From positions 1-64,000 of the forward strand of contig NZ_JACOON010000002.1 in assembly GCF_014287795.1 (NCBI RefSeq): a stretch of 64,000 bases of DNA, in the 5' to 3' direction. Positions 1 through 8,269 of this stretch are shown in pieces (the stretch's first letter is position 1; the number at the start of each line of letters is the position of its first letter). A program made the translations under genes and the position numbers. The notes beneath the pieces are model-generated. The model searched no databases and was not told the origin of the DNA. It saw only the letters and a program-made list of their open reading frames with translations. The DNA comes from Christensenella tenuis. Lineage in GTDB: Bacteria; Bacillota; Clostridia; Christensenellales; Christensenellaceae.

Positions 1-123
1 AAGGTAAAGGCGGCGGGCGGCATCCGCACGCGCGAAGAGTTTGACGAATTGCTGGCGATGGGCGTTGAGCGCTTTGGAATCAACACGCAGTCTGCAATTG
101 AGATTGTAAAGTCTTTCGAATGA
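1..123 (+). CDS. Deoxyribose-phosphate aldolase family protein, C-terminal part
   Basis: The window opens inside this gene; only the last 40 residues are visible. They carry the DeoC strand-7 motif KAAGGI, including the lysine that raises the acidity of the Schiff-base lysine in characterised aldolases, followed by a helix and the phosphate-site region (RFGINT in place of the usual RIGTS). Known role of the family: reversible cleavage of 2-deoxyribose-5-phosphate or similar phosphorylated aldols to glyceraldehyde-3-phosphate and acetaldehyde. It is followed 12 bp downstream by two more DeoC-fold genes, so it is probably the canonical member of a three-gene set. The Schiff-base lysine lies outside the window and cannot be checked. 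Confidence 0.75.
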   Translation, partial: KVKAAGGIRTREEFDELLAMGVERFGINTQSAIEIVKSFE

Positions 124-135
124 GGAGAGGAAGAA

Positions 136-822
136 ATGACAGCAAAAGAATTAGGCAGGATCATGGGAGGCCGTATCCTAGAAAGCTATTATGATTATGC
201 GCACGTATCCAACCTGGTATACGAGGCGCTCGACCTAGGGTTCGAGTGCATCCAGGTATTCCCCAATATGCTCCCCAAGGTGAAGGAAGTCCTAAACGGA
301 CGCGACCTTGAGGTCTGTGCGGTGGTTTCCTATCCTCATGGGATATTTCTGCCGGAGCAGAAGGCATTTGAGATCAAAGACGCCATCGGCGCAGGCGCGA
401 CGCAGATCGAATTCGCGGTACACAACATCAATGTACGCTCCGGAAATTGGGAACTCGTGCACGATGAATTCCGGGCTTGCCGACAGGCGGCGGGAAGCTG
501 TGTCCTGAAGGCGATCCTTGAATGCGAATGGCTGACGGACGAAATGATTTGCAAGGTATGCGAGATCGCTGTAGAAGAGAAGATCGATCGTGTATGTACC
601 TCGATCGGCGTATACACGCGGCCGGACGAAAACAAGAACGATATGCTGATCGGCGTGGAGCCTGAGGATGTGCGGAAAGTGAAGGCTGCCGTGCAGGGAA
701 AGGTGAAAGTCGTTGCACAGGGAAATATAGACAGCATTTCCAAATGCAGGGAATTACTGGGTGCGGGTGCGGACTACATCAGTTCGGAGTATGCGGCAGA
801 TATACTGCGGAACTGGGAATAA
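136..822 (+). CDS. DeoC-like aldolase paralogue lacking catalytic lysines
   Basis: This 228-residue protein has the overall DeoC pattern: a GATQIEFAV strand, then LTDEMICKVCEIA, a TSIG loop and a GAGADYI end. Three active-site positions are changed. The usual Asp of the EVD motif is Glu92, the Schiff-base Lys of VKTSTG is Cys154 (RVCTSIG), and the second Lys of VKASGG is Val193 (VVAQGN). Class I aldolase chemistry is therefore unlikely. It may use another reaction, or act as a non-catalytic partner of the neighbouring DeoC proteins. ATG start 12 bp after the previous gene, with a GAGGAGAGG-type site upstream. Fold assignment is fairly sure; function is unknown. Confidence 0.7.
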   Translation: MTAKELGRIMGGRILESYYDYAHVSNLVYEALDLGFECIQVFPNMLPKVKEVLNGRDLEVCAVVSYPHGIFLPEQKAFEIKDAIGAGATQIEFAVHNINVRSGNWELVHDEFRACRQAAGSCVLKAILECEWLTDEMICKVCEIAVEEKIDRVCTSIGVYTRPDENKNDMLIGVEPEDVRKVKAAVQGKVKVVAQGNIDSISKCRELLGAGADYISSEYAADILRNWE

Positions 823-835
823 ACGGGAGGAATTT

Positions 836-1564
836 ATGTACGATAAAGATTTTGTGAAACGGGCGATTACGTCGCCGTTTATTTCCTACCTATCAGAAGA
901 TATTGTAAGGAAGGAACTGGTCGACGGTTACAAAAACAGCGTTCGGTCCGCGATCATTGCCCCCGGGCAATGCGACATTATCAACGAGGTCAAGGTGGAA
1001 TACGATAACGGCTATTCCAGAACCGGGATGATCGTCGGGTATCCCTATGGTGGTATGTCTACGAATATGAAGGTATACCTAACCAAATATGCAAGAAAAA
1101 AGCATCTCGACGAAATCGACGTAGGCTTCAACGTAACAGCGGCCGCTTCCCGGGATTTTGACAAGGTGCGGGAGGAAATGAAGCTGATCATGGAAGCGGC
1201 AGGCGGGGAAATTAAGGTAATTCCTATGCTGTGGATGGTCAAGTTTCCTTTCGAAATCGTGGATGAACTGTGTCGGATTTATGTTGATCTCGGCATCACC
1301 TCCGTGAAGACGAGTGCGGGAATCCATTTTGGACGGATGCAGGTGGAGCATATCGAATGGCTGTGCAATAACTGGGGCGATAAGCTGGAGATTGAGGTTG
1401 CCGGGAAGGTGCGTTCGCGCGAAATCGCGGAACGGATGATCGAGGCGGGCGCGCGGTTCTTCCATATGGGAAGCTGGCGGCGGCTTGGCGGGATTGGGCA
1501 GGATATCCAGTTCGATTTTAATACCAAGGAAACCAAATACGGGGAATATAAGGAAGCGGAATAA
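836..1564 (+). CDS. DeoC-like aldolase paralogue with Schiff-base lysine but no second lysine
   Basis: A 242-residue DeoC-fold protein. The strand with Asp95 (EIDVGFN) and the Schiff-base lysine Lys158 (VKTSAG) are kept, but the second catalytic lysine position is Glu187 (IEVAGK). The phosphate-binding end is replaced by HMGSWRRLGG. I chose ATG 836 because GGGAGG lies 5 bases upstream; a longer frame begins inside the previous gene and looks spurious. It follows the lysine-less paralogue by 13 bp, so the three form one transcription unit ending here. Substrate unknown; the altered anion site suggests something other than deoxyribose-5-phosphate. Confidence 0.7.
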   Translation: MYDKDFVKRAITSPFISYLSEDIVRKELVDGYKNSVRSAIIAPGQCDIINEVKVEYDNGYSRTGMIVGYPYGGMSTNMKVYLTKYARKKHLDEIDVGFNVTAAASRDFDKVREEMKLIMEAAGGEIKVIPMLWMVKFPFEIVDELCRIYVDLGITSVKTSAGIHFGRMQVEHIEWLCNNWGDKLEIEVAGKVRSREIAERMIEAGARFFHMGSWRRLGGIGQDIQFDFNTKETKYGEYKEAE

Positions 1565-1597
1565 ACCGTGGCAGGGCTTTGAAAAGGGAACGGACAA

Positions 1598-1625
1598 CCG
1601 GAGCAGGCCAAGATGCCTGCTCCGG
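1598..1625 (+). other. Perfect 11-bp inverted repeat after the aldolase cluster
   Basis: Arms CCGGAGCAGGC (1598-1608) and GCCTGCTCCGG (1615-1625) with a 6-base loop. No T-tract follows, so it is not a standard terminator; it may stabilise the transcript end or bind a protein. Confidence 0.5.
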
Positions 1626-1704
1626 AAACTGCAAACAGCGGAAATGGATTTTGAAACCAAGACGGGCGGCTGCGGTGAATATAAGGACAGGTTATAATTT
1701 TGCG

Positions 1705-1734
1705 GAAAACGGGGGCTGCGGTTCCCGTTTTTTT
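1705..1734 (+). terminator. Intrinsic terminator after aldolase cluster
   Basis: AAACGGG and CCCGTTT arms around GGCTGCGGTT, followed by a run of seven T. It closes the DeoC cluster, before the promoter of the aldo/keto reductase. Confidence 0.7.
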
Positions 1735-1755
1735 ATAAAGCCGGACCGGGAAACA

Positions 1756-1764
1756 TGTTATAAT
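1756..1764 (+). promoter_or_regulatory. Extended -10 promoter for aldo/keto reductase
   Basis: TGTTATAAT gives a perfect -10 hexamer (1759-1764) with the TG extension. The -35 region is weak and T-rich from the preceding terminator. Start of transcription would fall near 1771, about 43 bases before the GTG start. Confidence 0.6.
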
Positions 1765-1813
1765 GAAACGAAAGCAGGCCGTAGCCTGCGGAACGAAAAA
1801 GGGAGGGATTTAA

Positions 1814-2656
1814 GTGATACCATGTTTTAAACTGCATAACGGGGTAGAGGTTCCGGCTATCGGTCTTGGAACTTACCGGATTCCAAACGATGAAGAAGCA
1901 GTGCGGTGCGTACGGGACGCGGTGGCGGCGGGCTACCGCAGCATCGATACCGCCATGTTTTACCATAATGAGGAATGGCTGGGAAAAGGCGTGCGTGAAT
2001 GCGGCGTGCCGCGCGAAGAAATGTATGTCACCACTAAGCTGTGGAACGATTCCCACGGATACGAACCGGCCCTGAAGGCGTTTGCCGCCTCGCTCAGGCG
2101 CCTTGGCCTTACCTACGTGGACGAATACCTGATTCATTGGCCCGGTTTCGACGTGGAAGCGTTCGTGCAGACGTGGAAGGCGTTTGAAACGCTTTACAAA
2201 GACGGCCTTGTGCGCGTAATCGGCGTATCGAATTTTATGGACTGGCAGCTCAAGGTGCTGATGGAGCGCTGCGAAATAAAACCCATGGTCAACCAGATAG
2301 AGACGCATCCCCTGTTCCAGCCCGCGCAAGCCATTCGCTTCTGCCGTGAAAACGGTATCCAGGTCGAGGCGTGGCGGCCGATTGCGCATGGAAAGCTCGA
2401 CCGCGGCGCCCTGCTTGACGCGGCGAAAAAATATGGTAAAACGCCCGCGCAAATCACGATGCGCTGGCATTACCAGAACGGCTGCCGGGCGATTCCCAAA
2501 ACGACGCATAAGGAACGTATGGCGGAAAATGTGGATATTTTTGATTTTTCACTTACGGAAAGGGAAATGGAACGGATCACGAACCTCAATACCTATGTGC
2601 GGACAGGTGAGTCGCCGGATGAGTTTTTCCTCACCGTAAAGCGCGGCAGTGTATAA
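1814..2656 (+). CDS. Aldo/keto reductase
   Basis: NAD(P)H-dependent reductase of the AKR superfamily, 280 residues, soluble TIM barrel. The catalytic tetrad is visible: Asp45 (SIDTA), Tyr50 (MFYHNE), Lys75 (TTKLW) and His108 (LIHWPG). The N-terminus (LHNGVEVPAIGLGT) and the C-terminal cofactor region (IPKTTHKERMAEN) match 2,5-diketo-gluconate reductase-type AKRs. GTG start at 1814 is supported by GGGAGGGA 5 bases upstream and by the conserved N-terminal strand. It is monocistronic, with its own promoter. Substrate cannot be read from sequence; small aldehydes or ketosugars are usual. Confidence 0.88.
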   Translation: MIPCFKLHNGVEVPAIGLGTYRIPNDEEAVRCVRDAVAAGYRSIDTAMFYHNEEWLGKGVRECGVPREEMYVTTKLWNDSHGYEPALKAFAASLRRLGLTYVDEYLIHWPGFDVEAFVQTWKAFETLYKDGLVRVIGVSNFMDWQLKVLMERCEIKPMVNQIETHPLFQPAQAIRFCRENGIQVEAWRPIAHGKLDRGALLDAAKKYGKTPAQITMRWHYQNGCRAIPKTTHKERMAENVDIFDFSLTEREMERITNLNTYVRTGESPDEFFLTVKRGSV

Positions 2657-2820
2657 AAGCGTGAAACGCCGCGCGCGGCGGGAGGTTGCAGAAAAATTAG
2701 ATGATCCAAAAAGCGCGGGTCTGTGGCGGCTGTAAAAAGGCATGGAAACCATCGCGCTTTTTTGATATAATAATGAATCATATGGAGTCTGGAAGGAAAC
2801 GGCTCCCGGAGGATATTTTT

Positions 2821-3648
2821 TTGAAGTATGACGTAACGCTCAGCATTGTCAACTATAATGACTATGAACGGGCGAAAAAGGCGATCGCGTCCATCCTGCA
2901 GTATACGCACGGAGTCCGTGTGAAAATATACCTTGTCGATAACGCTTCCAAAGACGGGAGCGCCACCAGGCTTGCGGATGAATTTCCATCCATCAGCGTG
3001 ATCTTCAGCGATAAGAACCTCGGGTTTGGCGCAGGGCATAATCTTGTGCTGCCGCTCATCGATTCAGATTTCCATGCCATTGTAAATCCGGATATTATCT
3101 TCGCCGGGGATATCCTCGCGGAGCTCGCGGATTATATGCGCAGCCATCAGGATGTGGGCATGTGTACTCCGGCGATCCGCTATATGTCGGGCGAACCCCA
3201 GCACCTTCCCAAACGGAACCCGCACCTTAGGTACCTGATTGCCAACCGTGCGCCGGGCAAGCGGTGGGAAGCGCTCCGCGGGCATTATAAAATGCTCGAT
3301 GAAGACCTTTCTGGTGTTACGGATGTGGAATTTGCGTCCGGGTGCTTCCTCTTTGTGCATACGCCGCTCCTGAAGCTCGTGGGCGGGTTCGACGAACGGT
3401 ATTTCATGTATTTTGAGGATGCCGACCTCACGCGTACCCTGCGCAAGAATACGCGGGTGGTCTATTATCCATATGCATACGTCTATCACGATTATTCGCG
3501 GGCCAGCGCGCACAGCGCACGCTACCTGCTGATCCATATCGCGTCCATGTTCAAATATTTTTGGAAGTGGAGAGGGCAGGACGATGCTCCTGTACCCGGC
3601 GGTATGACCGGTCCAAAGCCCAAACAATCTGGAAAAGAGGTACGGTGA
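2821..3648 (+). CDS. Family 2 glycosyltransferase, rhamnosyltransferase-like
   Basis: GT2 (GT-A fold) transferase, about 275 residues. It begins VTLSIVNYNDYERA, then has the nucleotide-sugar region with DNASKDGS, an NPDI motif (the DxD equivalent) and the ASGCFLF and FDERYFMYFEDADL segments typical of rhamnosyl and galactofuranosyl transferases. I chose TTG 2821 because GGAGG lies 8 bases upstream and it immediately precedes the conserved first strand. In-frame ATGs at 2773 and 2782 lack a good site, and a perfect TATAAT at 2766-2771 would put the transcript start at about 2778. It leads the rhamnose gene set and probably uses dTDP-L-rhamnose. Confidence 0.8.
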   Translation: MKYDVTLSIVNYNDYERAKKAIASILQYTHGVRVKIYLVDNASKDGSATRLADEFPSISVIFSDKNLGFGAGHNLVLPLIDSDFHAIVNPDIIFAGDILAELADYMRSHQDVGMCTPAIRYMSGEPQHLPKRNPHLRYLIANRAPGKRWEALRGHYKMLDEDLSGVTDVEFASGCFLFVHTPLLKLVGGFDERYFMYFEDADLTRTLRKNTRVVYYPYAYVYHDYSRASAHSARYLLIHIASMFKYFWKWRGQDDAPVPGGMTGPKPKQSGKEVR

Positions 3649-3650
3649 CT

Positions 3651-4532
3651 ATGAAGGGAATTATACTTGCGGGCGGAAGTGGAACGCGCCTCTACCCGCT
3701 CACCATCATGACCAGCAAACAGCTTTTGCCGGTTTATGATAAACCAATGATCTATTATCCGCTTTCCACGCTGATGATGGCGGGCATCAAAGATATCCTG
3801 ATTATCTCTACGCCTGTGGACTTGCCGCGTTTCAGGAATCTGCTGGGGGACGGGCAGCAGTTCGGCATTTCGCTTTCCTATAAAGAACAGCCCTCGCCGG
3901 ATGGTCTCGCGCAGGCGTTTATCCTGGGGGAAGAATTCATTGGCGGGGATTCGTGCGCGATGATCCTCGGCGATAATATTTTTTACGGGAACGGCCTCAC
4001 GCAATTGATGGCGGAGGCGGTGGCAAATCAAAACCGCGCGACGGTCTTCGGCTATTATGTAGACGATCCGGAACGCTTTGGCATCGTAGAATTCGACAAA
4101 AACGGGAGGGCGCTTTCCGTGGAGGAAAAGCCGCTGGAACCGAAATCCAATTATGCGATCACCGGGCTGTATTTTTATGATGAACGCGTGGTGGAGTATG
4201 CAAAGAGTCTGAAGCCAAGCGCGCGCGGCGAACTCGAAATTACAGACTTGAACCGTATTTACCTTGAAAAAGGAGACCTCGACGTAAAACTGATGGGCCG
4301 CGGCTACGCGTGGCTTGATACAGGTACGTTCGATTCGCTGATCGAAGCGGCGGAATTTGTGCGCATGCTGCAAAAGCGGCAGGGCATTGTGATGTCCGCA
4401 CCGGAGGAAATCGCCTACCATAAGGGCTGGATCGATGTAAAAACGCTTGTCGAAAGCGCGGACCGGTATGGTAAATCGTCCTACGGGCAGCATCTGCATG
4501 CCGTTGCGAAAGGAAAGGTGCTTGATATATGA
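3651..4532 (+). CDS. rfbA: Glucose-1-phosphate thymidylyltransferase
   Basis: First enzyme of dTDP-L-rhamnose synthesis: glucose-1-phosphate plus dTTP gives dTDP-glucose. The 293-residue length fits RmlA. The N-terminus has the signature LAGGSGTRLYP (6-16), then KQLLPVYDKPM, and later LGDNIFYG, VEEKP and a WLDTGT segment, all diagnostic. ATG 3651 is preferred over GTG 3645 because MKGIILAGG is the conserved start; GAGG lies 10 bases upstream. The gene begins 2 bases after the glycosyltransferase stop and overlaps rfbC by 4 bases, so these genes are co-translated. Confidence 0.96.
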   Translation: MKGIILAGGSGTRLYPLTIMTSKQLLPVYDKPMIYYPLSTLMMAGIKDILIISTPVDLPRFRNLLGDGQQFGISLSYKEQPSPDGLAQAFILGEEFIGGDSCAMILGDNIFYGNGLTQLMAEAVANQNRATVFGYYVDDPERFGIVEFDKNGRALSVEEKPLEPKSNYAITGLYFYDERVVEYAKSLKPSARGELEITDLNRIYLEKGDLDVKLMGRGYAWLDTGTFDSLIEAAEFVRMLQKRQGIVMSAPEEIAYHKGWIDVKTLVESADRYGKSSYGQHLHAVAKGKVLDI

Positions 4533-5074
4533 ATGCAATAGAAACGGGAATTGAAGGCCTTATAGTCATCGAGCCGGATTGCCACGGAGACCATCGCGGA
4601 TGGTTTATGGAAACGTACAGTAAGCCCAAGTTTGAAGCGCTCGGCGTCACCTGCGAATTTGTGCAGGATAACCAGTCCTATTCGGCGCGGAAGGGAACGC
4701 TGCGCGGCCTGCACTTCCAGAAAAATCCCATGGCACAGTCAAAACTTCTGCGCTGCACGCGCGGGAAAATTCTCGACGTGGCGGTGGATATCCGCAAAAA
4801 TTCGCCGACCTATAAAAAATGGTATGCCGTAGAGCTTTCGGCAGAAAACAAGAAACAGTTTTTCATGCCCAAAGGCATGGCGCATGGCTTCGTGACGCTC
4901 ACGGACGACGTGGAAGTGCAGTATAAAGTAGATGCGGTATACGCGCCCGAATGCGATCGTTCCATTCGTTTCGACGATCCGGAGATCGGGGTCGACTGGG
5001 GGATCAGCGAGCCGGTTCTTTCGGAAAAAGACCTCAGGGCGCCTCTTCTTGCGGACAGCGACGCAGACTTTTAA
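4529..5074 (+). CDS. rfbC: dTDP-4-dehydrorhamnose 3,5-epimerase
   Basis: Third step of the rhamnose pathway: double epimerisation of dTDP-4-keto-6-deoxyglucose. It is a cupin-fold enzyme of 181 residues. Catalytic His62 sits in RGLHFQ, and the QYKVDAVY segment supplies the tyrosine acid (Tyr132 or Tyr138). GTLRG and HGFVTL motifs are also present. The start overlaps the rfbA stop as ATGA. A 173-bp gap without a recognisable gene separates it from rfbB. Confidence 0.95.
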   Translation: MNAIETGIEGLIVIEPDCHGDHRGWFMETYSKPKFEALGVTCEFVQDNQSYSARKGTLRGLHFQKNPMAQSKLLRCTRGKILDVAVDIRKNSPTYKKWYAVELSAENKKQFFMPKGMAHGFVTLTDDVEVQYKVDAVYAPECDRSIRFDDPEIGVDWGISEPVLSEKDLRAPLLADSDADF

Positions 5075-5247
5075 GCAAGCGGGACCGGAAATATGGCGCA
5101 GTCCGCAGGCTCCCCTTGTGCGGCGTATAACAAACAGGAGCCACGGACGGCTTAGGCGTTCGCAAGCCGCTTCGGGAGGAAGAGCAATCGCTTGAAAGCG
5201 GGTTGCGGCGCAGCGATACAGACCAATTTTAAGGAGTTTATTATCTT

Positions 5248-6267
5248 ATGAAAATACTTGTCACCGGCGGAGCCGGGTTCATTGGCAGCAACTTTGTGTT
5301 CCATATGCTTGAAAACCACCCGGATTACGATCTGGTGGTTCTCGATTTGCTGACCTATGCGGGCAACCTTGAAACGCTCAAGGATGTTTTAGATCGGCCG
5401 AACGTGCGTTTTGTCCGTGCGGACATTGCCGACCGCGAAGCGGTCTTCGGGCTGTTCGGGGAAGAACATCCCGATATTGTGGTAAATTTTGCCGCGGAAT
5501 CGCACGTGGACCGTTCCATTGAAGACCCGGGTATCTTCCTGCGCTCGAATGTCATCGGTACGCAAACCCTGATGGATGCGTGCCGTAAATACGGGGTGAC
5601 GCGTTATCACCAGGTCTCTACGGACGAAGTGTACGGCGACCTGCCGCTCGACCGCCCGGACCTGTTTTTTACAGAGGAAACGCCCTTGCATACCTCCTCG
5701 CCCTATTCGGCTTCGAAGGCCGGAGCAGACCTGCTGGTGCAGGCGTACCACAGGACCTACGGCCTGCCCGCGACCATCTCGCGGTGCTCGAACAACTATG
5801 GGCCGTACCATTTCCCGGAAAAGCTGATCCCGCTCATCATCTCGCGGGCACTCGCGGATGAAAGCCTGCCGGTATACGGCACGGGGGAAAATGTGCGCGA
5901 CTGGCTGTATGTGCGCGACCACTGCGCCGCCATCGACCGTATCATCCATGACGGGCGCGTGGGCGAGGTATATAACATCGGCGGGCATAACGAGCGTACC
6001 AACCTGCAAGTGGTAAAGACGATCCTGAAGGAACTGGGGAAACCCGAGAGCCTCATCACCTTTGTCCGGGACCGTGCGGGGCACGATATGCGCTACGCGA
6101 TCGATCCGGCCAAGATGATGAGCGAACTTGGCTGGGAACCGACCACCACTTTTGACGAAGGAATCAAACAGACGGTAAAGTGGTATCTTGATCATGAAGA
6201 TTGGTGGAAGAACATCATCAGCGGGGATTATCAGCAATATTACGAGAAAATGTACGCGGACAGGTGA
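5248..6267 (+). CDS. rfbB: dTDP-glucose 4,6-dehydratase
   Basis: Second step of the pathway: NAD-dependent dehydration of dTDP-glucose. Extended SDR of 339 residues with the Rossmann motif TGGAGFIGS at the N-terminus, ESHVDRSI, STDEVYGD, and the catalytic YSASK (Tyr153, Lys157). NNYGPYHFPEKLIP is a strong family signature. AAGGAG lies before ATG 5248. It sits between rfbC and rfbD in the same direction. Confidence 0.96.
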   Translation: MKILVTGGAGFIGSNFVFHMLENHPDYDLVVLDLLTYAGNLETLKDVLDRPNVRFVRADIADREAVFGLFGEEHPDIVVNFAAESHVDRSIEDPGIFLRSNVIGTQTLMDACRKYGVTRYHQVSTDEVYGDLPLDRPDLFFTEETPLHTSSPYSASKAGADLLVQAYHRTYGLPATISRCSNNYGPYHFPEKLIPLIISRALADESLPVYGTGENVRDWLYVRDHCAAIDRIIHDGRVGEVYNIGGHNERTNLQVVKTILKELGKPESLITFVRDRAGHDMRYAIDPAKMMSELGWEPTTTFDEGIKQTVKWYLDHEDWWKNIISGDYQQYYEKMYADR

Positions 6268-6328
6268 CGCGCACGGCGCGGGCCGTCGCGCTCCCAAAAC
6301 CGGGGCGGCCGGATGAAAAGAGGAATCT

Positions 6329-7189
6329 ATGGCAATGAAAGTACTTGTAACAGGCGTAAAAGGACAGCTCGGGTACGATGTGGTGCGGCATCTTGATGCG
6401 CTCGGCATTGAAAACCGGGGCGTAGATATTGACGACTTCGACCTGACGGACGAAGCGGCCGTGCGTGCGTATATCGGCGAATACAGGCCCACGTGCATCG
6501 TGCACTGCGCGGCCTATACCGCGGTGGACAAGGCGGAGAGCGAACCGGAAAAATGTTTTGCCGTTAATGTGACGGGCACGAGAAACATCGCGCTTGCGGC
6601 GAAAGACGTGGACGCGGAGGTGCTGTATGTCAGCACGGATTATGTGTTCGATGGGTTTTCCCGCGAAACGCCGTGGGAGGCAGACGATCCCAAAGACCCG
6701 CAGAACGTGTATGGCAAGACCAAATATGAGGGCGAACTCGAGGTGCAAAAGCTTCTTGACCAATATTATATCGTACGGATTTGCTGGGTATTCGGCAAAA
6801 ATGGCAATAATTTTGTGAAAACCATGCTGCGTCTTGCGCAGTCGCATGACGAGATTTCCGTAGTGTGCGACCAGCACGGCGCGCCCACCTATACATACGA
6901 TGTAGCCAGTCTCCTGTGCGACGTAATCGCATCCCACAAATATGGCGTCTACCAGGCGCCCAACGAAGGAGATATCACCTGGTACGATTTTGCGGTGGAG
7001 ATCTTCCGGCAGACAGGGAAGGATACGAAAGTGATCCCGGTTTCTACGGAGGAATATGCAAAGATGAATCCGCAGGCCGCGCCGCGGCCCAAAAATTCGC
7101 GGTTGTCGAAAAAATCGCTGGACGAAGCGGGTTTCTCCCGCCTTCCCGACTACAAGGACGCGCTCGCGCGGTACCTCAAAGAGCTGTGA
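6329..7189 (+). CDS. rfbD: dTDP-4-dehydrorhamnose reductase
   Basis: Final step: NAD(P)H reduction to dTDP-L-rhamnose. 286-residue extended SDR with VTGVKGQLGYDV at the N-terminus, the family segment HCAAYTAVDKAE, STDYVFDG, and the catalytic YGKTKYEGE. AGAGGAAT lies 4-8 bases before ATG 6329. The gene follows rfbB after 61 bp and precedes a glycosyltransferase by 3 bp, which completes a full rhamnose donor pathway. Confidence 0.95.
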   Translation: MAMKVLVTGVKGQLGYDVVRHLDALGIENRGVDIDDFDLTDEAAVRAYIGEYRPTCIVHCAAYTAVDKAESEPEKCFAVNVTGTRNIALAAKDVDAEVLYVSTDYVFDGFSRETPWEADDPKDPQNVYGKTKYEGELEVQKLLDQYYIVRICWVFGKNGNNFVKTMLRLAQSHDEISVVCDQHGAPTYTYDVASLLCDVIASHKYGVYQAPNEGDITWYDFAVEIFRQTGKDTKVIPVSTEEYAKMNPQAAPRPKNSRLSKKSLDEAGFSRLPDYKDALARYLKEL

Positions 7190-7192
7190 GCT

Positions 7193-8113
7193 ATGGAAGA
7201 ACCCCTGATTTCCGTTGTCATTCCATCCTATAATTACGAAGCCTATATCGGCCACGCTATCGAAACGGTGGCCGCTCAGAGCTACCGCAACCTGGAGCTG
7301 ATCGTGATTGACGATTGTTCGCAGGACCACAGCCTTGAGAAGGTGAACGGGCTCGCCGGGGATAAGCTCCTGCGGGAACGGTTTTCCGAGCGGATTACGG
7401 TACGCAAAAATGAGCACAACCGAGGTGCGCACGAAACCATCAATGAAGGGATCGCGGCGGCAAACGGCGAATATCTTGCTATTCTCAACGCGGACGACCT
7501 TTTTGAGCCGAACCGTTTTTCCGCGCTGATGGGGGAGATGCGGCGCAAAGGAGCCATGTGGGGATTTTCGCGCGTGCGGTGCATCGGCCCGGATGGGGAA
7601 CCGCTCGAAACAGAGCAGGCGCATTCATTCGAACGAATTCAGGATAAACTCGCCGGCAAGCGTTTCGCCGCCCTCGCGGCGGTGGCGGAAAACGTAGGAA
7701 TTTCCACGGGAAACCTGCTTTTTTCCCGTCGGCTTTTTGAGGGGATCGGCGGTTTCAAAAACTATAAATACGTGCACGACTACGATTTTTTCCTGCGGGC
7801 CTGCCTGTATGACGAGCCTGCCTTCACGGCGGAAACATCCTACCTGTACCGCCTTCACGGGGAAAATTCTTTTCTTTCCCTGCATGAGGAAGGAGTGCGG
7901 GAAAACCGGGTCGTATGGCTGGAGTTTTACCGTGCCGTGCAAAAAGGAGAGATTGCCAACCGGATCATTCTGCAAAACCCGGCATATGCGCAGGAGTTTT
8001 ATGAAGCGGTAAGCGCGGAAGGCAAAAAAAAGCGCACCCTGTGGAAGCTGGCCCAAAACCCCCTCATGCGCGCGGGCCTGAAGCTCTTTAAGGCAAAATA
8101 CCGTATGGACTGA
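7193..8113 (+). CDS. Family 2 glycosyltransferase
   Basis: GT2 enzyme of 306 residues, unrelated in detail to the one at 2.8 kb. The N-terminus is ISVVIPSYNYEAYIGHAIETV, trimmed here to its first part ISVVIPSYNYEAYIG, followed by VIDDCSQD and the metal site NADD, with HNRGAHETINEG between them. A basic C-terminal tail could touch the membrane, but there is no clear transmembrane helix. It begins 3 bases after the rfbD stop, so it is the last gene of the rhamnose unit and likely acts on the same surface glycan. Acceptor and sugar are not deducible. Confidence 0.82.
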   Translation: MEEPLISVVIPSYNYEAYIGHAIETVAAQSYRNLELIVIDDCSQDHSLEKVNGLAGDKLLRERFSERITVRKNEHNRGAHETINEGIAAANGEYLAILNADDLFEPNRFSALMGEMRRKGAMWGFSRVRCIGPDGEPLETEQAHSFERIQDKLAGKRFAALAAVAENVGISTGNLLFSRRLFEGIGGFKNYKYVHDYDFFLRACLYDEPAFTAETSYLYRLHGENSFLSLHEEGVRENRVVWLEFYRAVQKGEIANRIILQNPAYAQEFYEAVSAEGKKKRTLWKLAQNPLMRAGLKLFKAKYRMD

Positions 8114-8135
8114 CCGCCTTTCCCAAATTGGCTGT

Positions 8136-8163
8136 AAGGAAAGCAGAAATGCTTTTCTTTTTT
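8136..8163 (+). terminator. Intrinsic terminator of rhamnose cluster
   Basis: Ten-bp stem (one G-T pair), arms 8136-8145 and 8150-8159, GAAA tetraloop, then a T-rich tail. It separates the rhamnose genes from the MATE gene. Confidence 0.8.
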
Positions 8164-8188
8164 ATGTACGGATTTTACTCAAAATCTC

Positions 8189-8217
8189 TTGTTGACGCGC
8201 CGCAGTTATGCTAAGAT
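8189..8217 (+). promoter_or_regulatory. Promoter of MATE gene
   Basis: TTGTTG (8189-8194), 17-base spacer, TAAGAT (8212-8217) with a TG extension. It lies 52 bases upstream of the chosen ATG and overlaps a longer open frame, which supports the shorter start. Confidence 0.55.
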
Positions 8218-8269
8218 AGTGCTTGCGCCGCTATGTAAAGCCGCTCATCCCTCAGGAAAGGAAACCGGT

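Noticed and set aside
3522..4538. Long minus-strand open frame opposite rfbA
   Set aside because: It is antisense to a gene with clear family motifs, has no ribosome site and no recognisable domain; open only because of codon bias.
6218..7624. 468-codon minus-strand open frame opposite rfbD and the glycosyltransferase
   Set aside because: Spans two well-supported genes on the other strand and shows unnatural composition; a shadow frame.
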